Below are positions 51,551-60,315 of a stretch of 64,000 nucleotides of DNA, in pieces; position 1 is the stretch's first letter, and every line of letters starts with the position of its first letter. Source of the DNA: an uncultured Bacteriovoracaceae bacterium (GTDB lineage: Bacteria > Bdellovibrionota > Bacteriovoracia > Bacteriovoracales > Bacteriovoracaceae); assembly GCA_950054155.1 (NCBI GenBank), contig CATLOT010000004.1:1-64000 (forward strand), in the 5' to 3' direction. Under the pieces are notes generated by a model that made no database searches, had not been told where the DNA came from, and saw nothing but the letters and a program-made list of their open reading frames with translations. The position numbers and the translations under genes were made by a program.

Positions 51551-52027
51551 ATGTCAGAAACTGCGGGCTATAGATTTAACCATACTATGCTAAGAGTAAA
51601 AGACCCTAAGGCGTCTCTTGAATTCTATCAAGAAGTTTTGGGAATGACTCAGATTCGAAGGCTTGATTTTGAGGAGTGGAAGTTTTCACTTTACTTTCTC
51701 GCTCATATAACTGGGGAAGTCCCTTCTGAAGAAGAGGAAAATGCCAAGTACACTTTTGGAAGAGAGGGCGTTTTAGAGCTTACCCACAACTGGGGAACCG
51801 AAGAGCTAAAAGAAACTCCTTATCATGATGGAAATAGTGAGCCACAGGGCTTTGGGCATATTTGTATTTCGGTACCCGATATTCACAAGGCGTGTGAACG
51901 ATTTGATCGTCTTGGAGTCACTTTTAAGAAGCGGCTTGAAGATGGCAATATGAATAATATTGCTTTTATTAAAGATCCTGATGGCTATTGGATTGAAATT
52001 GTTCAACCCGACTTTATGAAGCGATAG
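51551..52027 (+). CDS. gloA: Glyoxalase I (lactoylglutathione lyase)
   Basis: A 158-aa enzyme resembling the eukaryotic long zinc form: FNHTMLRVKDPKASLEFYQEVLGM, MTQIRRLDF, LELTHNWGTE, GFGHICISV and DPDGYWIEIV. Metal-ligand positions are His in FNHTML, Glu in LELTHN, His in FGHI and Glu in WIEIV. It converts the methylglyoxal-glutathione hemithioacetal to lactoylglutathione. Its ATG directly follows the GNAT stop. It may be a passenger in this operon rather than part of the ligase pathway. A hairpin follows 11 bases after the stop. Confidence 0.93.
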   Translation: MSETAGYRFNHTMLRVKDPKASLEFYQEVLGMTQIRRLDFEEWKFSLYFLAHITGEVPSEEEENAKYTFGREGVLELTHNWGTEELKETPYHDGNSEPQGFGHICISVPDIHKACERFDRLGVTFKKRLEDGNMNNIAFIKDPDGYWIEIVQPDFMKR

Positions 52028-52038
52028 CGCTTCTCAAA

Positions 52039-52065
52039 GGCCGGCGAGGGGAATACTCGCCAGCC
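52039..52065. terminator. Hairpin between gloA and the outer membrane protein gene
   Basis: Arms 52039-52048 and 52056-52065 pair over 10 positions with one mismatch, 7-base loop. It sits between two convergent genes and may end both transcripts; neither strand has a strong T-tract. Confidence 0.5.
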
Positions 52066-52079
52066 GATGGGAGAAGGGT

Positions 52080-52793
52080 CTAGAAATTAGCAAGCCTTGA
52101 GACCGCTTGCTTCGTCTTTTTAAATAATTTATCACCAAAGCTTACACCAACCATAAATCCAACACTGATATCCTCTAGATTATCCGGTGTATCGCTTGAG
52201 TATTGTCTTACATTTCCACCAGCAAGGTACTTAGCTTCCGTTTCACGGTATTTTGTATAGCTTGCAAAGACTTTGTAATTGATGGCCTCAAGAACTGAAC
52301 TTTGGGGGCGGTAGTTTTTAAACTGAAGACCGAGCTTTCCTCCATAGCCCCATAACTCCTGACCGTTATCTTCATGATCTCCCGTTGCTGGATCTAGGTA
52401 TTCAGCAGAGTTACTAAGGTCAGAGCTATTGTAGAAAACTCCAATGAAGGGAGCATAACTCCAGTTACTCTCATCACTCTTAATGTGATACTTCAAAGTC
52501 GGTCCAACATTAAAGGACTGCCAATTAAAGTCATCTGTCTGAGTTGGATTGCCACCAAAGGAAAAGGAGAAGTCTTTCTGTCTTCCGATAGAGTAATTAG
52601 CGTCAATACTTAAATCAAAGTTGTCCCAAGCGTAACCAAGAGAAACCTCTGAGGTGAAAGCATTCTGTCCTTTGTAAGAACCATTGTCCCCACTGATTTC
52701 CTTTCTTAAGGCACCACCAGAGAGGTCCACATAGACTGAAGCGAGGGTTGAAGTTGAGAGTAGAGAAAGTGTTAAAAGCGTTTTTATTTTCAT
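52080..52793 (-). CDS. Outer membrane beta-barrel protein
   Basis: A 237-aa protein with signal peptide MKIKTLLTLSLLSTSTLA, then alternating-polarity strands (VYVDLSGG, EVSLGYAWDNFDLSIDANYS, FNVGPTLKYHI, APFIGVFYNSS and so on) and a conserved Asn/Gly-rich loop pattern. It looks like an OmpA/OmpW-like small barrel. Ligand unknown. GGAGG lies 6 bases before the ATG. Confidence 0.75.
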   Translation of the reverse strand: MKIKTLLTLSLLSTSTLASVYVDLSGGALRKEISGDNGSYKGQNAFTSEVSLGYAWDNFDLSIDANYSIGRQKDFSFSFGGNPTQTDDFNWQSFNVGPTLKYHIKSDESNWSYAPFIGVFYNSSDLSNSAEYLDPATGDHEDNGQELWGYGGKLGLQFKNYRPQSSVLEAINYKVFASYTKYRETEAKYLAGGNVRQYSSDTPDNLEDISVGFMVGVSFGDKLFKKTKQAVSRLANF

Positions 52794-52897
52794 GTTAAAC
52801 CTCCAAGTTTTGTTATTTCCATTGTCTTCACTGAGAGAATTTTTAGATGTGTCAAAAAGTCACAGTCTAAAGATTTTTTTTGAGTTAAAATAAAGGA

Positions 52898-53533
52898 ATG
52901 CAGCTCTTAATTGTTGAAGATGAAATTATTCTCGCCAGTAAATACAAAGATTATTTAAGCCCTTTATATGACCACATAGACAGCACTGGGGGCTTTTATG
53001 AAGCTAAAGAGAAAATTGAAGAGGAAGAATATGATGTTATTCTTCTCGATTACAATCTTCCCGACGGAAATGGTCTTGAATTAGCAAAGCTTTTAACTCA
53101 GGAGTTACCAGCAGCTGTTAACCAGCCTGTTGTTGTCCTTATTACAGGATACTCTAAAGAAACCATCGCCATTAGAAGCTTAAATTTAGGAGTATTTCGT
53201 TATTTAGAGAAGCCTGTGGAAAAAGGAACCTTAGTTGAGATTTTTTCCCTGGCAAAAGAAGAGGCCATAAAGCGTAATACTTACAAAGAACTTTCCCTTA
53301 ATTTTACAATTTCAAAGCCCTGTGAAGAGAGGCTCAAGAATGAGTACTTTGTTTCACCTCGAGAAATGGAAATCATTTCAAAAATCCTTATTCACGGTAA
53401 GAATAAGCCTGTGGCCGAAGATCTTGGTATTTCTGCTGGAACCGTTAGAAATCACCTCAGTAACCTCTTTCAAAAACTGCATGTCAGCAATAAAGAAGAG
53501 TTGCGCGAGAAAATCAAGAAAATGAATCTTTAA
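52898..53533 (+). CDS. Response regulator with LuxR-type output (NarL family)
   Basis: A 211-aa protein. The receiver domain has the phospho-acceptor Asp51 in LLDYNLPDG, the acidic pair EDE at residues 7-9, and Lys in LEKPVE. The C-terminal LuxR-type HTH has SPREMEIISKILIHGKNKPVAEDLGISAGTVRNHLSNLFQKL. It ends in a 4-base tail-to-tail overlap with the convergent kinase gene at 53530, so the two may form a pair although convergent. Confidence 0.92.
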   Translation: MQLLIVEDEIILASKYKDYLSPLYDHIDSTGGFYEAKEKIEEEEYDVILLDYNLPDGNGLELAKLLTQELPAAVNQPVVVLITGYSKETIAIRSLNLGVFRYLEKPVEKGTLVEIFSLAKEEAIKRNTYKELSLNFTISKPCEERLKNEYFVSPREMEIISKILIHGKNKPVAEDLGISAGTVRNHLSNLFQKLHVSNKEELREKIKKMNL

Positions 53534-55218
53534 GAGGGAAGGCTTACTCTAAAAGTGTTTTGATTATGTGAAAAAGAATAACTCACTTCACCTCCCATTT
53601 TAGTGACGATATCTTTCACAATGGGTAGCCCTAGACCTCGATCTGATCCTTCTTTTGTCGTATAGAAGTTATTAAAGAGCTCTTTAGGCTTTGGGATTTT
53701 TTCACCAGCATTTTGAAAGAGAAGAGTGAATTGCCCATTTTCTTGAGTAAGTGTGATCGTGATAGCTCTTTCTGAGGGCGACTGGGTTTTAATGTGTTCA
53801 ATAGCATTATCGAGGAGGTTAGAGAATGCGCCCAGAATCTCCAAGTAGGGGCCTTGAATAATCGCTTCCTTTAGCGTGGTCTCGATCACAATCGTGATGT
53901 CCTCTTCCTCGCACCATGAAGAATACTGCCTCTTTAGATCTTTAAGAAGAGTAATAAGATTGATGGATTGTATGGTCGAATGAGATGAGTGAGAGGAAAG
54001 GTTCTTTGCAACAGACTTCAGACGTTCCAATGCTTCGAGACTCTTATTTAGCTCATCCTTAGATTGAGAGATCTCACCCTTATTGAGGTTTTCTTGTGCA
54101 TCAGATAAGCAGTAGGTTAAAATACTAAGTGGATTCTTAATCTCATGGGCCATTTTAGCAGCAAATTCTCCTCTTTCACTGAGGGTTTTCATTTTCTGAA
54201 GAGAATTATTAAGGGTCTCTTTCTCTTTTTCTTCGCGCCTTATTCTAAGAGAGTAAAGAAAGAGAATGAGGATAATGGATATGGCAAGGATGACACTTAT
54301 TTCAAGGATTCTTTTCTGAGTTTGTGATTTCTTGTTAAGCTCAGCATGATTAATATTAATAGAGAAATTTTGCCAAGAAGGCAGGAGGACTTTTTTTAGG
54401 ACCTCATTGACTCTCTCTTTTATGGCCTCCATGCGAAGAGATATTCCTTTGTGGGTATCTTTAGTATTCGCGAATTGTTTTCTTGTTTTGAGTATTTCAC
54501 CAAAATAAAGTTTGATCTCAGTCTTTTCAACTTCATTGAGGAGAGTATTATCAAGGCGCTTAAGAAAGTCCTTCTGGGAAGTGAGGCTTTCTTTTAGGGA
54601 ATTCCTCGTTGTAACGATCCATTGGATGAAATCTATGATGCTTTGAATTTCTTCTAGTTTTCCTTTTTGGACATAAGAGACATCGAGGGATTTTTTGAGG
54701 TCATTTAAAACAGGGAGGGACTTTGACCATTGAGAGAGGCGGTCTTTGAGACCTGGAAGAAAATCTTGCTTCTTCTTTATTCTCTTTGCGATCTTTACTT
54801 CTAATGCTTGAAAGAGTTTTTCCCAATTCGTTGAGAGTTCTTTTTCTTTTGATGACATGGCCTTTAGAGTTTCTAGGCGTTTGAACTGAAGTGCTTGAAA
54901 ATCGGCTTCAAGTTTATCAATCTCTTGAAAACTAATATGAGGACCAAGGAGGGTATTTTGAAGTGTTTTCTTTGTCTTAAGATAGGCTTCTTTTTTTTGA
55001 TCATGTAATAATCTATTGGGATAGATGCTAAGAAAGTAGCTTTTTAATTCACTAGAATAGTTTATAAAACTTAAATGAGCATGTGACTGAAGGTCTCTAT
55101 CTACGATGTCATTGTTAAGGGAGGACTGCCCATCGAGATGAATTTTTGCAACCCCTGCAATGAGGAGAGAAATCGTCGTTATGGTTACAATAGTGATGAG
55201 AGATTTTAAATTAAACAT
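53530..55218 (-). CDS. Sensor histidine kinase with long periplasmic coiled coil
   Basis: A 562-aa membrane kinase. TM1 is at about residues 6-26 and TM2 at about 308-326; the long periplasmic region between them is highly helical and charged. The dimerisation domain has phospho-acceptor His358 in MAHEIKNPLSIL; the ATPase domain has NLLDNAIEHI (N box) and SDRGLGLPIVKDIVTKMGGEV (G boxes). No HAMP is obvious. Likely partner is the response regulator at 52898 by proximity. Signal unknown. Confidence 0.9.
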   Translation of the reverse strand: MFNLKSLITIVTITTISLLIAGVAKIHLDGQSSLNNDIVDRDLQSHAHLSFINYSSELKSYFLSIYPNRLLHDQKKEAYLKTKKTLQNTLLGPHISFQEIDKLEADFQALQFKRLETLKAMSSKEKELSTNWEKLFQALEVKIAKRIKKKQDFLPGLKDRLSQWSKSLPVLNDLKKSLDVSYVQKGKLEEIQSIIDFIQWIVTTRNSLKESLTSQKDFLKRLDNTLLNEVEKTEIKLYFGEILKTRKQFANTKDTHKGISLRMEAIKERVNEVLKKVLLPSWQNFSININHAELNKKSQTQKRILEISVILAISIILILFLYSLRIRREEKEKETLNNSLQKMKTLSERGEFAAKMAHEIKNPLSILTYCLSDAQENLNKGEISQSKDELNKSLEALERLKSVAKNLSSHSSHSTIQSINLITLLKDLKRQYSSWCEEEDITIVIETTLKEAIIQGPYLEILGAFSNLLDNAIEHIKTQSPSERAITITLTQENGQFTLLFQNAGEKIPKPKELFNNFYTTKEGSDRGLGLPIVKDIVTKMGGEVSYSFSHNQNTFRVSLPS

Positions 55219-55252
55219 TCTCTTCTAATCGTACTAAGCGTAGAAGATGTTA

Positions 55253-56608
55253 TCAATATGATGTTTTGTCACAGTGAAAGGGGAGTTTGAGACGAAAGGT
55301 TGAACCACCGAGCTCGTTTCTTTCATAGAGAATATCACCATGCATAGCTTCCATTATTTTTTTGACGATATAGAGCCCTAGTCCTGAGGAACGCTCTCCA
55401 TTGGTCGGTCGACTTGAAGTTGTGCCAAACTTCTTAAAGAGTTTATGAACCTCATTATCTGGGATTCCCACTCCTTGATCCTTTACTGAAAGAATAATCT
55501 CATTTGCTTCTTTTTTGAGACTAACTTCAACTTTTCTTTCCTTGGGAGTGTATTTGAGTGCATTAGAGATAATATTATTAAAGGCAACTTTAAAATATTT
55601 GGCATCGAGGTCAATGACAATTTCGTCGTTGTGATGAGGAAATGAAAAATCAATTTCTTTCTCTTCAATAAGGACTTGATTCTCCTTTATGACCTCATTA
55701 ATGACTTCAGTGAGATTCTTTTTTTCCGGGGTGAATTCGATTCGTCCCTGTTCAAGTTGATTAGTTCTCAGAAGGTCTGAAACCATTTCCTCAATCTTCT
55801 TCGTTGTCTGTTCTGTGATTTTGATTTCCTTCTCTGCGCCCTCTGTTTTTCTATCAATGATACGAAGATATCCGTTGATAACCATGAGGGGGTTTCTGAG
55901 GTCGTGAACGACCCATCTGAAAAGGTCATCCTTCTCTTCATTTAAAAGATTGAGCTCCGAATTTTTAAGGAGCATATAACCATTCTGTTCAGCAATCTTC
56001 CTTCTATAAAGAAAAGCCTCCCTGAAATTAGACTCATGAAGGTAACTATTAAAGGCCCCAATTATGGTCGCGGAAACGAGAAAGAATGATTGAAGGATGA
56101 CTTCACGGACACTGATGTAGGGATTGTTGTAATAGACAAGATATGTGATGAGAAGAAGGATGATTTGCGTCCCAATGGCATAAACGAAGCGTTGCCTTAG
56201 AAAGGAGGTATTAAAGAGGAAAACGAGCATCATCCCTGGAAAGTAATACATTCCAATGGAAGGGTCAGAGAGACCTAGCATGAAGGCAATGCCAACTCCC
56301 GCTGAGATGACGACAGTACTTGCTGTTGTTTGGATGAGTTTGATTGAGGGCGTTTTTATCCGCAGGATGATGCTTGAGATGGAAATTATGGAGATGATGA
56401 TAATTCGAATGGTAAGAAGTTCATTGATAAGGTGTGGATAGTAGTAGTAATCGATAAGGATAAAGAACGCATAGAGGAAGTTGCCCACACCAAGAGCCAT
56501 GAGAATATTAGGCAAGCTCTCCGCATAGAACTCTTTTGTAAATGAGCTCTCTTTCTCCTTGTCCTCGAAGGTAAGAAAGAGGCTTTGTTTCTCTTTTTGA
56601 AAATCCAT
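55253..56608 (-). CDS. Sensor histidine kinase with six-helix membrane sensor
   Basis: A 451-aa kinase. The first 190 residues contain six to seven hydrophobic segments, resembling the MASE-type membrane sensor group. The kinase core has phospho-acceptor His235 in RWVVHDLRNPLMVINGYL, the N box NIISNALKYTP, the G1 box VKDQGVGIP and G2 SSGLGLYIVKKIMEAMHG. It lies 34 bases downstream of the gene at 53530 in map order on the same strand, so the two kinases may be one operon. Confidence 0.9.
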   Translation of the reverse strand: MDFQKEKQSLFLTFEDKEKESSFTKEFYAESLPNILMALGVGNFLYAFFILIDYYYYPHLINELLTIRIIIISIISISSIILRIKTPSIKLIQTTASTVVISAGVGIAFMLGLSDPSIGMYYFPGMMLVFLFNTSFLRQRFVYAIGTQIILLLITYLVYYNNPYISVREVILQSFFLVSATIIGAFNSYLHESNFREAFLYRRKIAEQNGYMLLKNSELNLLNEEKDDLFRWVVHDLRNPLMVINGYLRIIDRKTEGAEKEIKITEQTTKKIEEMVSDLLRTNQLEQGRIEFTPEKKNLTEVINEVIKENQVLIEEKEIDFSFPHHNDEIVIDLDAKYFKVAFNNIISNALKYTPKERKVEVSLKKEANEIILSVKDQGVGIPDNEVHKLFKKFGTTSSRPTNGERSSGLGLYIVKKIMEAMHGDILYERNELGGSTFRLKLPFHCDKTSY

Positions 56609-56647
56609 ATGACAACTCTTCGGCTAAAGCATGGAAATCCTAAGGGT

Positions 56648-56679
56648 TTGACTCCGTACTATGGTACGGAGTATATAGT
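56648..56679 (+). promoter_or_regulatory. MerR-type promoter of the ars operon
   Basis: -35 TTGACT (56648-56653) and -10 TATAGT (56674-56679) are separated by 20 bases, the long spacer of MerR-controlled promoters. The spacer is covered by a perfect dyad ACTCCGTAC-N4-GTACGGAGT (56651-56672). The start of transcription is predicted near 56686, on the regulator's own ATG, implying a leaderless message. Confidence 0.8.
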
Positions 56680-56685
56680 GCCTCT

Positions 56686-57105
56686 ATGAAAGAAAAGTTT
56701 ACTATTGGAAAGCTTGCTCATGAGGCGGGCGTAAATGTCGAAACAGTGCGTTTCTATGAAAGGAAGGGCCTTATTCAGCAACCAGTGAATGGGACTGGCT
56801 TTAGAACCTATCCAAAATCAGCTGCTCAGCGCATAAGGTTTATTAAGAGAGGCCAGGAATTAGGCTTCAGCCTTAAGGAGATTAAAGATATTTTAGCCCT
56901 TCAATTAAGAGACAAAGCAAAATGTTCGGACATGCTTTTAAAGACTGAAGCTAAGATTTCTGAAATTGAAAAAAAAATCAAAGACCTTGAGCGCATGAAG
57001 GATTCCCTGTCTCAATTTGCTCAGTGTTGTGAGGACAAGGATATTCCCTTGAGTGAATGTCCTGTTTTAGAGTGCTTTATTGAGTTAGGAGGTTGTTGCT
57101 CATGA
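56686..57105 (+). CDS. MerR-family metal(loid) regulator of the ars operon
   Basis: A 139-aa MerR activator: winged-helix FTIGKLAHEAGVNVETVRFYERKGLI, then a coiled-coil dimer helix. Cys80 (KAKCSD), Cys114 and Cys115 (QCCE) and Cys125 (SECP) correspond to the three mercury-binding cysteines of MerR, with 35 residues between the first two; extra Cys are at 130, 137 and 138. It is the first gene of an arsenic operon, so it probably senses As(III), Sb(III) or a related metal. It controls its own promoter. Its stop overlaps arsC by 4 bases. Confidence 0.88.
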   Translation: MKEKFTIGKLAHEAGVNVETVRFYERKGLIQQPVNGTGFRTYPKSAAQRIRFIKRGQELGFSLKEIKDILALQLRDKAKCSDMLLKTEAKISEIEKKIKDLERMKDSLSQFAQCCEDKDIPLSECPVLECFIELGGCCS

Positions 57106-57530
57106 ATATCCTTTTTCTATGCACTGGTAATTCGTGTCGCTCTCAGATGGCCCATGGATTTGGCAATCATCTTAAAAGTGACAAATATAAATTCTATTCC
57201 GCGGGGACAAAGAAGCATGGATTAAATCCCTATGCCGTCGAAGTGATGAAGGAAGCAGGCGTGGACATCTCCCATCATGAGTCCAACACCACAGATGAGT
57301 TACCTCAAGAGACAATGGATATTGTCTTTACAGTTTGTTCAGATGCCCATGAAAATTGTCCCTTTTTCCCCGGAGGAAAAGTGATTCATGTAGGCTTTGA
57401 TGATCCGCCACGATTAACAGTAAAGGAAACCGATGAAGAAAAGAAACGTGAAGTTTATCGCCGTGTGAGAGACGAGATAAGAGCTTTTGTTGAGAATATT
57501 GAAGAATATGTTGGAGTAGAGAATGACTAA
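57102..57530 (+). CDS. arsC: Arsenate reductase ArsC, thioredoxin-coupled
   Basis: Reduces As(V) to As(III) in the cytoplasm. The LMW-phosphatase loop is CTGNSCRS with Cys7, Cys12 and Arg13; the redox cysteines are Cys79 and Cys86 in FTVCSDAHENCPF. This is the arrangement of B. subtilis ArsC (10, 15, 82, 89). Length 142 aa. The ATG at 57102 follows a strong AGGAGG and overlaps the MerR stop as ATGA. It is followed by acr3 with an 8-base overlap. Confidence 0.95.
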   Translation: MNILFLCTGNSCRSQMAHGFGNHLKSDKYKFYSAGTKKHGLNPYAVEVMKEAGVDISHHESNTTDELPQETMDIVFTVCSDAHENCPFFPGGKVIHVGFDDPPRLTVKETDEEKKREVYRRVRDEIRAFVENIEEYVGVEND

Positions 57531-58554
57531 TGAAGCTGAAAAAATGGGCTTTTTTGAACGCTACCTGAGTGTATGGGTTGCGGCGTGTATAGTTGTCGGC
57601 ATTGTTTTAGGGCAGATCCTTGGCGGTTCGATTCAAGTGCTTAGTAATCTCAATATTGCTAAAGTAAACCTTCCTGTAGCGGTTCTTGTTTGGTTGATGA
57701 TTTTTCCAATGATGGTGCAAATTGATTTTAGCTCTATTAAAGATGTTGGTCGAAACCCTAAGGGACTAGGTCTCACTCTCATTATCAATTGGATTATCAA
57801 ACCCTTTACGATGGCATTTTTTGCTTGGATTTTCTTTGATAAGGTTTTCTCCAGTTTCTTAACACCTGCTCTTGCAGAAGAGTATATCGCTGGAGCGATC
57901 CTTCTCGGAGCTGCGCCTTGTACGGCCATGGTCTTTGTCTGGTCTTATCTCACGAAGGGAGATCCTGAATACACGTTAGTCCAAGTTGCTATTAATGATT
58001 TAATTCTTCTCTTTGCTTTCATTCCCATCGTGCGCTTTCTTTTGGGGGTAACGGATATTACGATTCCCTTTGATACTTTAATATCGTCCGTCCTTATTTT
58101 TGTTGTTCTTCCTCTTCTTAGTGGTGCCATTGTTAATAAGGTTCTTATTAAAGGGAAAGGAAAAGATTGGTTTGAGTCTATTTTTCTTGCTAAGCTAAAG
58201 CCTGTTTCCATTATTGCCCTTCTTTCTACTTTGATTCTCCTCTTTGCCTTTCAAGGGTCAAAGATTATTGAAAATCCCTTTCATATTTTACTCATTGCCA
58301 TTCCCCTTACAATTCAAACTTACTTTGTTTTCTTCGCAGCCTGGGGACTTGGGAAAAAGATGAATCTTCCTCACTGTATATTAAGTCCAGGCTCAATGAT
58401 TGGTGCGAGTAACTTCTTTGAACTTGCTGTGGCCGTCGCTATCGCTCTCTTTGGGCTCAACTCTGGAGCGGCTTTAGTAACAGTCGTTGGTGTTCTTATC
58501 GAGGTGCCCGTCATGCTAAGTCTTGTGAAGATATCAAATAAATGGAGATACTAA
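57523..58554 (+). CDS. acr3: Acr3-type arsenite efflux transporter
   Basis: A 343-aa transporter with about ten TM helices. [23 protein letters not shown] is the Acr3 start. The conserved Cys lies in [32 protein letters not shown], and [10 protein letters not shown] and [24 protein letters not shown] also match. It exports As(III) as arsenite using the proton motive force. It overlaps arsC by 8 bases and arsH by one base. Confidence 0.95.
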   Translation: MTNEAEKMGFFERYLSVWVAACIVVGIVLGQILGGSIQVLSNLNIAKVNLPVAVLVWLMIFPMMVQIDFSSIKDVGRNPKGLGLTLIINWIIKPFTMAFFAWIFFDKVFSSFLTPALAEEYIAGAILLGAAPCTAMVFVWSYLTKGDPEYTLVQVAINDLILLFAFIPIVRFLLGVTDITIPFDTLISSVLIFVVLPLLSGAIVNKVLIKGKGKDWFESIFLAKLKPVSIIALLSTLILLFAFQGSKIIENPFHILLIAIPLTIQTYFVFFAAWGLGKKMNLPHCILSPGSMIGASNFFELAVAVAIALFGLNSGAALVTVVGVLIEVPVMLSLVKISNKWRY

Positions 58555-59210
58555 TGGATTATTTAAAAAAGGAAGAGTTTAACCTTAAGCCTGAAGGGTT
58601 AACCTTAAGCCCGCACAAGCCAAGAATTCTTGTTCTCTATGGGTCTCTTCGTGAAAGGTCCTATTCGCGTCTTCTTGCCGAGGAAGCTGGCCGCATCCTT
58701 GAATACATGGGCGCTGAAGTTCGTTTTTATAATCCAGATGGACTTCCCACTTACGATTATGAGCGTTCGCTTGAGCATCCTAAGGTTCAAGAGCTAAGGG
58801 AACTTAGTCTTTGGTCTGAAGGTCAAGTTTGGTCGAGTCCCGAGTTACACGGAAATATGTCAGGACTATTAAAAACTCAAATCGATTGGATACCTTTAAC
58901 CATGGGGGCTGTGAGACCAACACAGGGGAGAACGCTTGCCCTCTTACAGGTTAGTGGTGGTTCACAAAGTTTTAATGCCGTAAATAATATGAGGGTACTG
59001 GGGCGCTGGATGCGCATGATTACGATTCCCAACCAAAGTTCTGTTGCTAAGGCTTACCAGGAATTTCATGAAGACGGGCAAATGAAAGAGTCTAGTTTTA
59101 GAAATAGAGTGGTCGATGTTATGGAAGAGCTTATGCGCTTCACTTATCTTACGAGAGATCACTCTGAGTTTCTTGTTGACCGCTATAGCGAAAGGCTAGG
59201 CGGCAATTAA
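58554..59210 (+). CDS. arsH: ArsH, flavin organoarsenical oxidase
   Basis: A 218-aa NADPH-dependent FMN protein: the flavodoxin-like loop [15 protein letters not shown], then [40 protein letters not shown] and [21 protein letters not shown], all ArsH signatures. It oxidises trivalent methylarsenicals or reduces quinones, protecting from oxidative stress. The ATG at 58554 is chosen because GGAG lies 6 bases upstream and the codon overlaps the acr3 stop; an ATG 12 bases earlier exists. Confidence 0.93.
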   Translation: MDYLKKEEFNLKPEGLTLSPHKPRILVLYGSLRERSYSRLLAEEAGRILEYMGAEVRFYNPDGLPTYDYERSLEHPKVQELRELSLWSEGQVWSSPELHGNMSGLLKTQIDWIPLTMGAVRPTQGRTLALLQVSGGSQSFNAVNNMRVLGRWMRMITIPNQSSVAKAYQEFHEDGQMKESSFRNRVVDVMEELMRFTYLTRDHSEFLVDRYSERLGGN

Positions 59211-59558
59211 TTCATCGATTGTTCGCATTAATTCATTGATCTGGACGGGTTTATCGATAAGGTCTATTCCACCGGCTTCAATAACTTGTTGTCTTGTGTA
59301 CTGACTGAAACCGGAGATAAGAAGAACATGGGGCGATAGCGGCCGCTCTTTGATTTTTCTGAGAAGTTCAACTCCATCCATGTTGGGCATCATAATATCG
59401 CTGATCACCACTTTGATGTCATTTTCCTCGATAACTCTTAAGGCATCGAGTCCATCTTCGGCCATAAAGACTCTGCGGTTTTCTCCGGCAAGGATATCTG
59501 ATAATGACTCTCTTAATTCTGGATAATCATCCACCACTAAAATTTGCACTTCCTTCAT
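59196..59558 (-). CDS. Single-domain response regulator (CheY-like)
   Basis: A 120-aa receiver domain alone. Acidic pocket Asp10-Asp11 (VVDD), phospho-acceptor Asp54 in [11 protein letters not shown], and Lys in LIDKPVQ. It has no output domain, so it works as a phospho-relay or by protein contact. The ATG at 59558 has GGAG 6 bases upstream; a GTG at 59570 is possible. It overlaps arsH by 15 bases on the opposite strand. Confidence 0.9.
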   Translation of the reverse strand: MKEVQILVVDDYPELRESLSDILAGENRRVFMAEDGLDALRVIEENDIKVVISDIMMPNMDGVELLRKIKERPLSPHVLLISGFSQYTRQQVIEAGGIDLIDKPVQINELMRTIDELIAA

Positions 59559-59793
59559 ATCTCGCTCCACTTTCGAATTTAAGATGAATTCTTCATATAT
59601 TACATCTTTACGGTATTTTTTGGGAAAGAATTAATAGGAATTTATTGATAGGTGCGATTTTGTTTAGGTTTTGTCCAAATCATGAAGAGAGATCAGAGAA
59701 TAATTTACAAAAGTCACCCTTTAAGTCCTCGAAAGTGTTAGGTTTAGAGAAGTTATGACTCAGTGCATTTTAAGGGTGTTAAAAGGAGATTTT

Positions 59794-60315
59794 GTGAAGA
59801 TTTTAATTTTATTTCTCATGAGTTTGAGCATCTTTGCTCAAGTAGACCTCAGTCAATATGACTTAAAAACGAGCCAAATTGAAATTATTCGCAAATTTGA
59901 AGCATCGGGAAAGTATACTGACGAATTTCTCCACAAGTTTGCGCGAGCAGCCCATAATCAGAATCAAGCTGAGATTCGTCGCCAAAATATGTATATCCCT
60001 GAATATACAGAGGATGAGCTAAAGGAAACTATTCTTTGGGCACGCGGGGGAGCCTTTGCGGCCTATGCTGATTACGCAGGTTTTCGCTTTTTAGGAGAAG
60101 CCTATAGGGCAGATTGTCCTAATGTGGGTCTTTTTCGCTTTGGCCGCGCCAGTGGAACCGAATTTATTCCCCAGGACGTGATGAGAGAGGCCATTAATAC
60201 CTCTCATGCTCTCCAAACTGCCTATGCGAGAGACCGAGATCAGTTTCCTCACTACTTTATCGAATTAGCTAAGAAATATGGCTTCGCTATTTATCTTGAA
60301 AAAGTTGAAGACTAA
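59794..60315 (+). CDS. Exported hypothetical protein
   Basis: A 173-aa protein starting at a GTG with AAAGGAG before it, and a signal sequence (MKILILFLMSLSIFA). The mature part is helical, with a YIPEYTEDELKETILWA segment and a single Cys in RADCPNVGLF; no domain recognised. It ends in a 4-base tail-to-tail overlap with yebC. Confidence 0.7.
   Translation: MKILILFLMSLSIFAQVDLSQYDLKTSQIEIIRKFEASGKYTDEFLHKFARAAHNQNQAEIRRQNMYIPEYTEDELKETILWARGGAFAAYADYAGFRFLGEAYRADCPNVGLFRFGRASGTEFIPQDVMREAINTSHALQTAYARDRDQFPHYFIELAKKYGFAIYLEKVED

Noticed and set aside
51551-52027. Glyoxalase I as a core part of the ATP-grasp module
   Set aside because: Its close similarity to a housekeeping glyoxalase suggests a passenger gene rather than a pathway enzyme.
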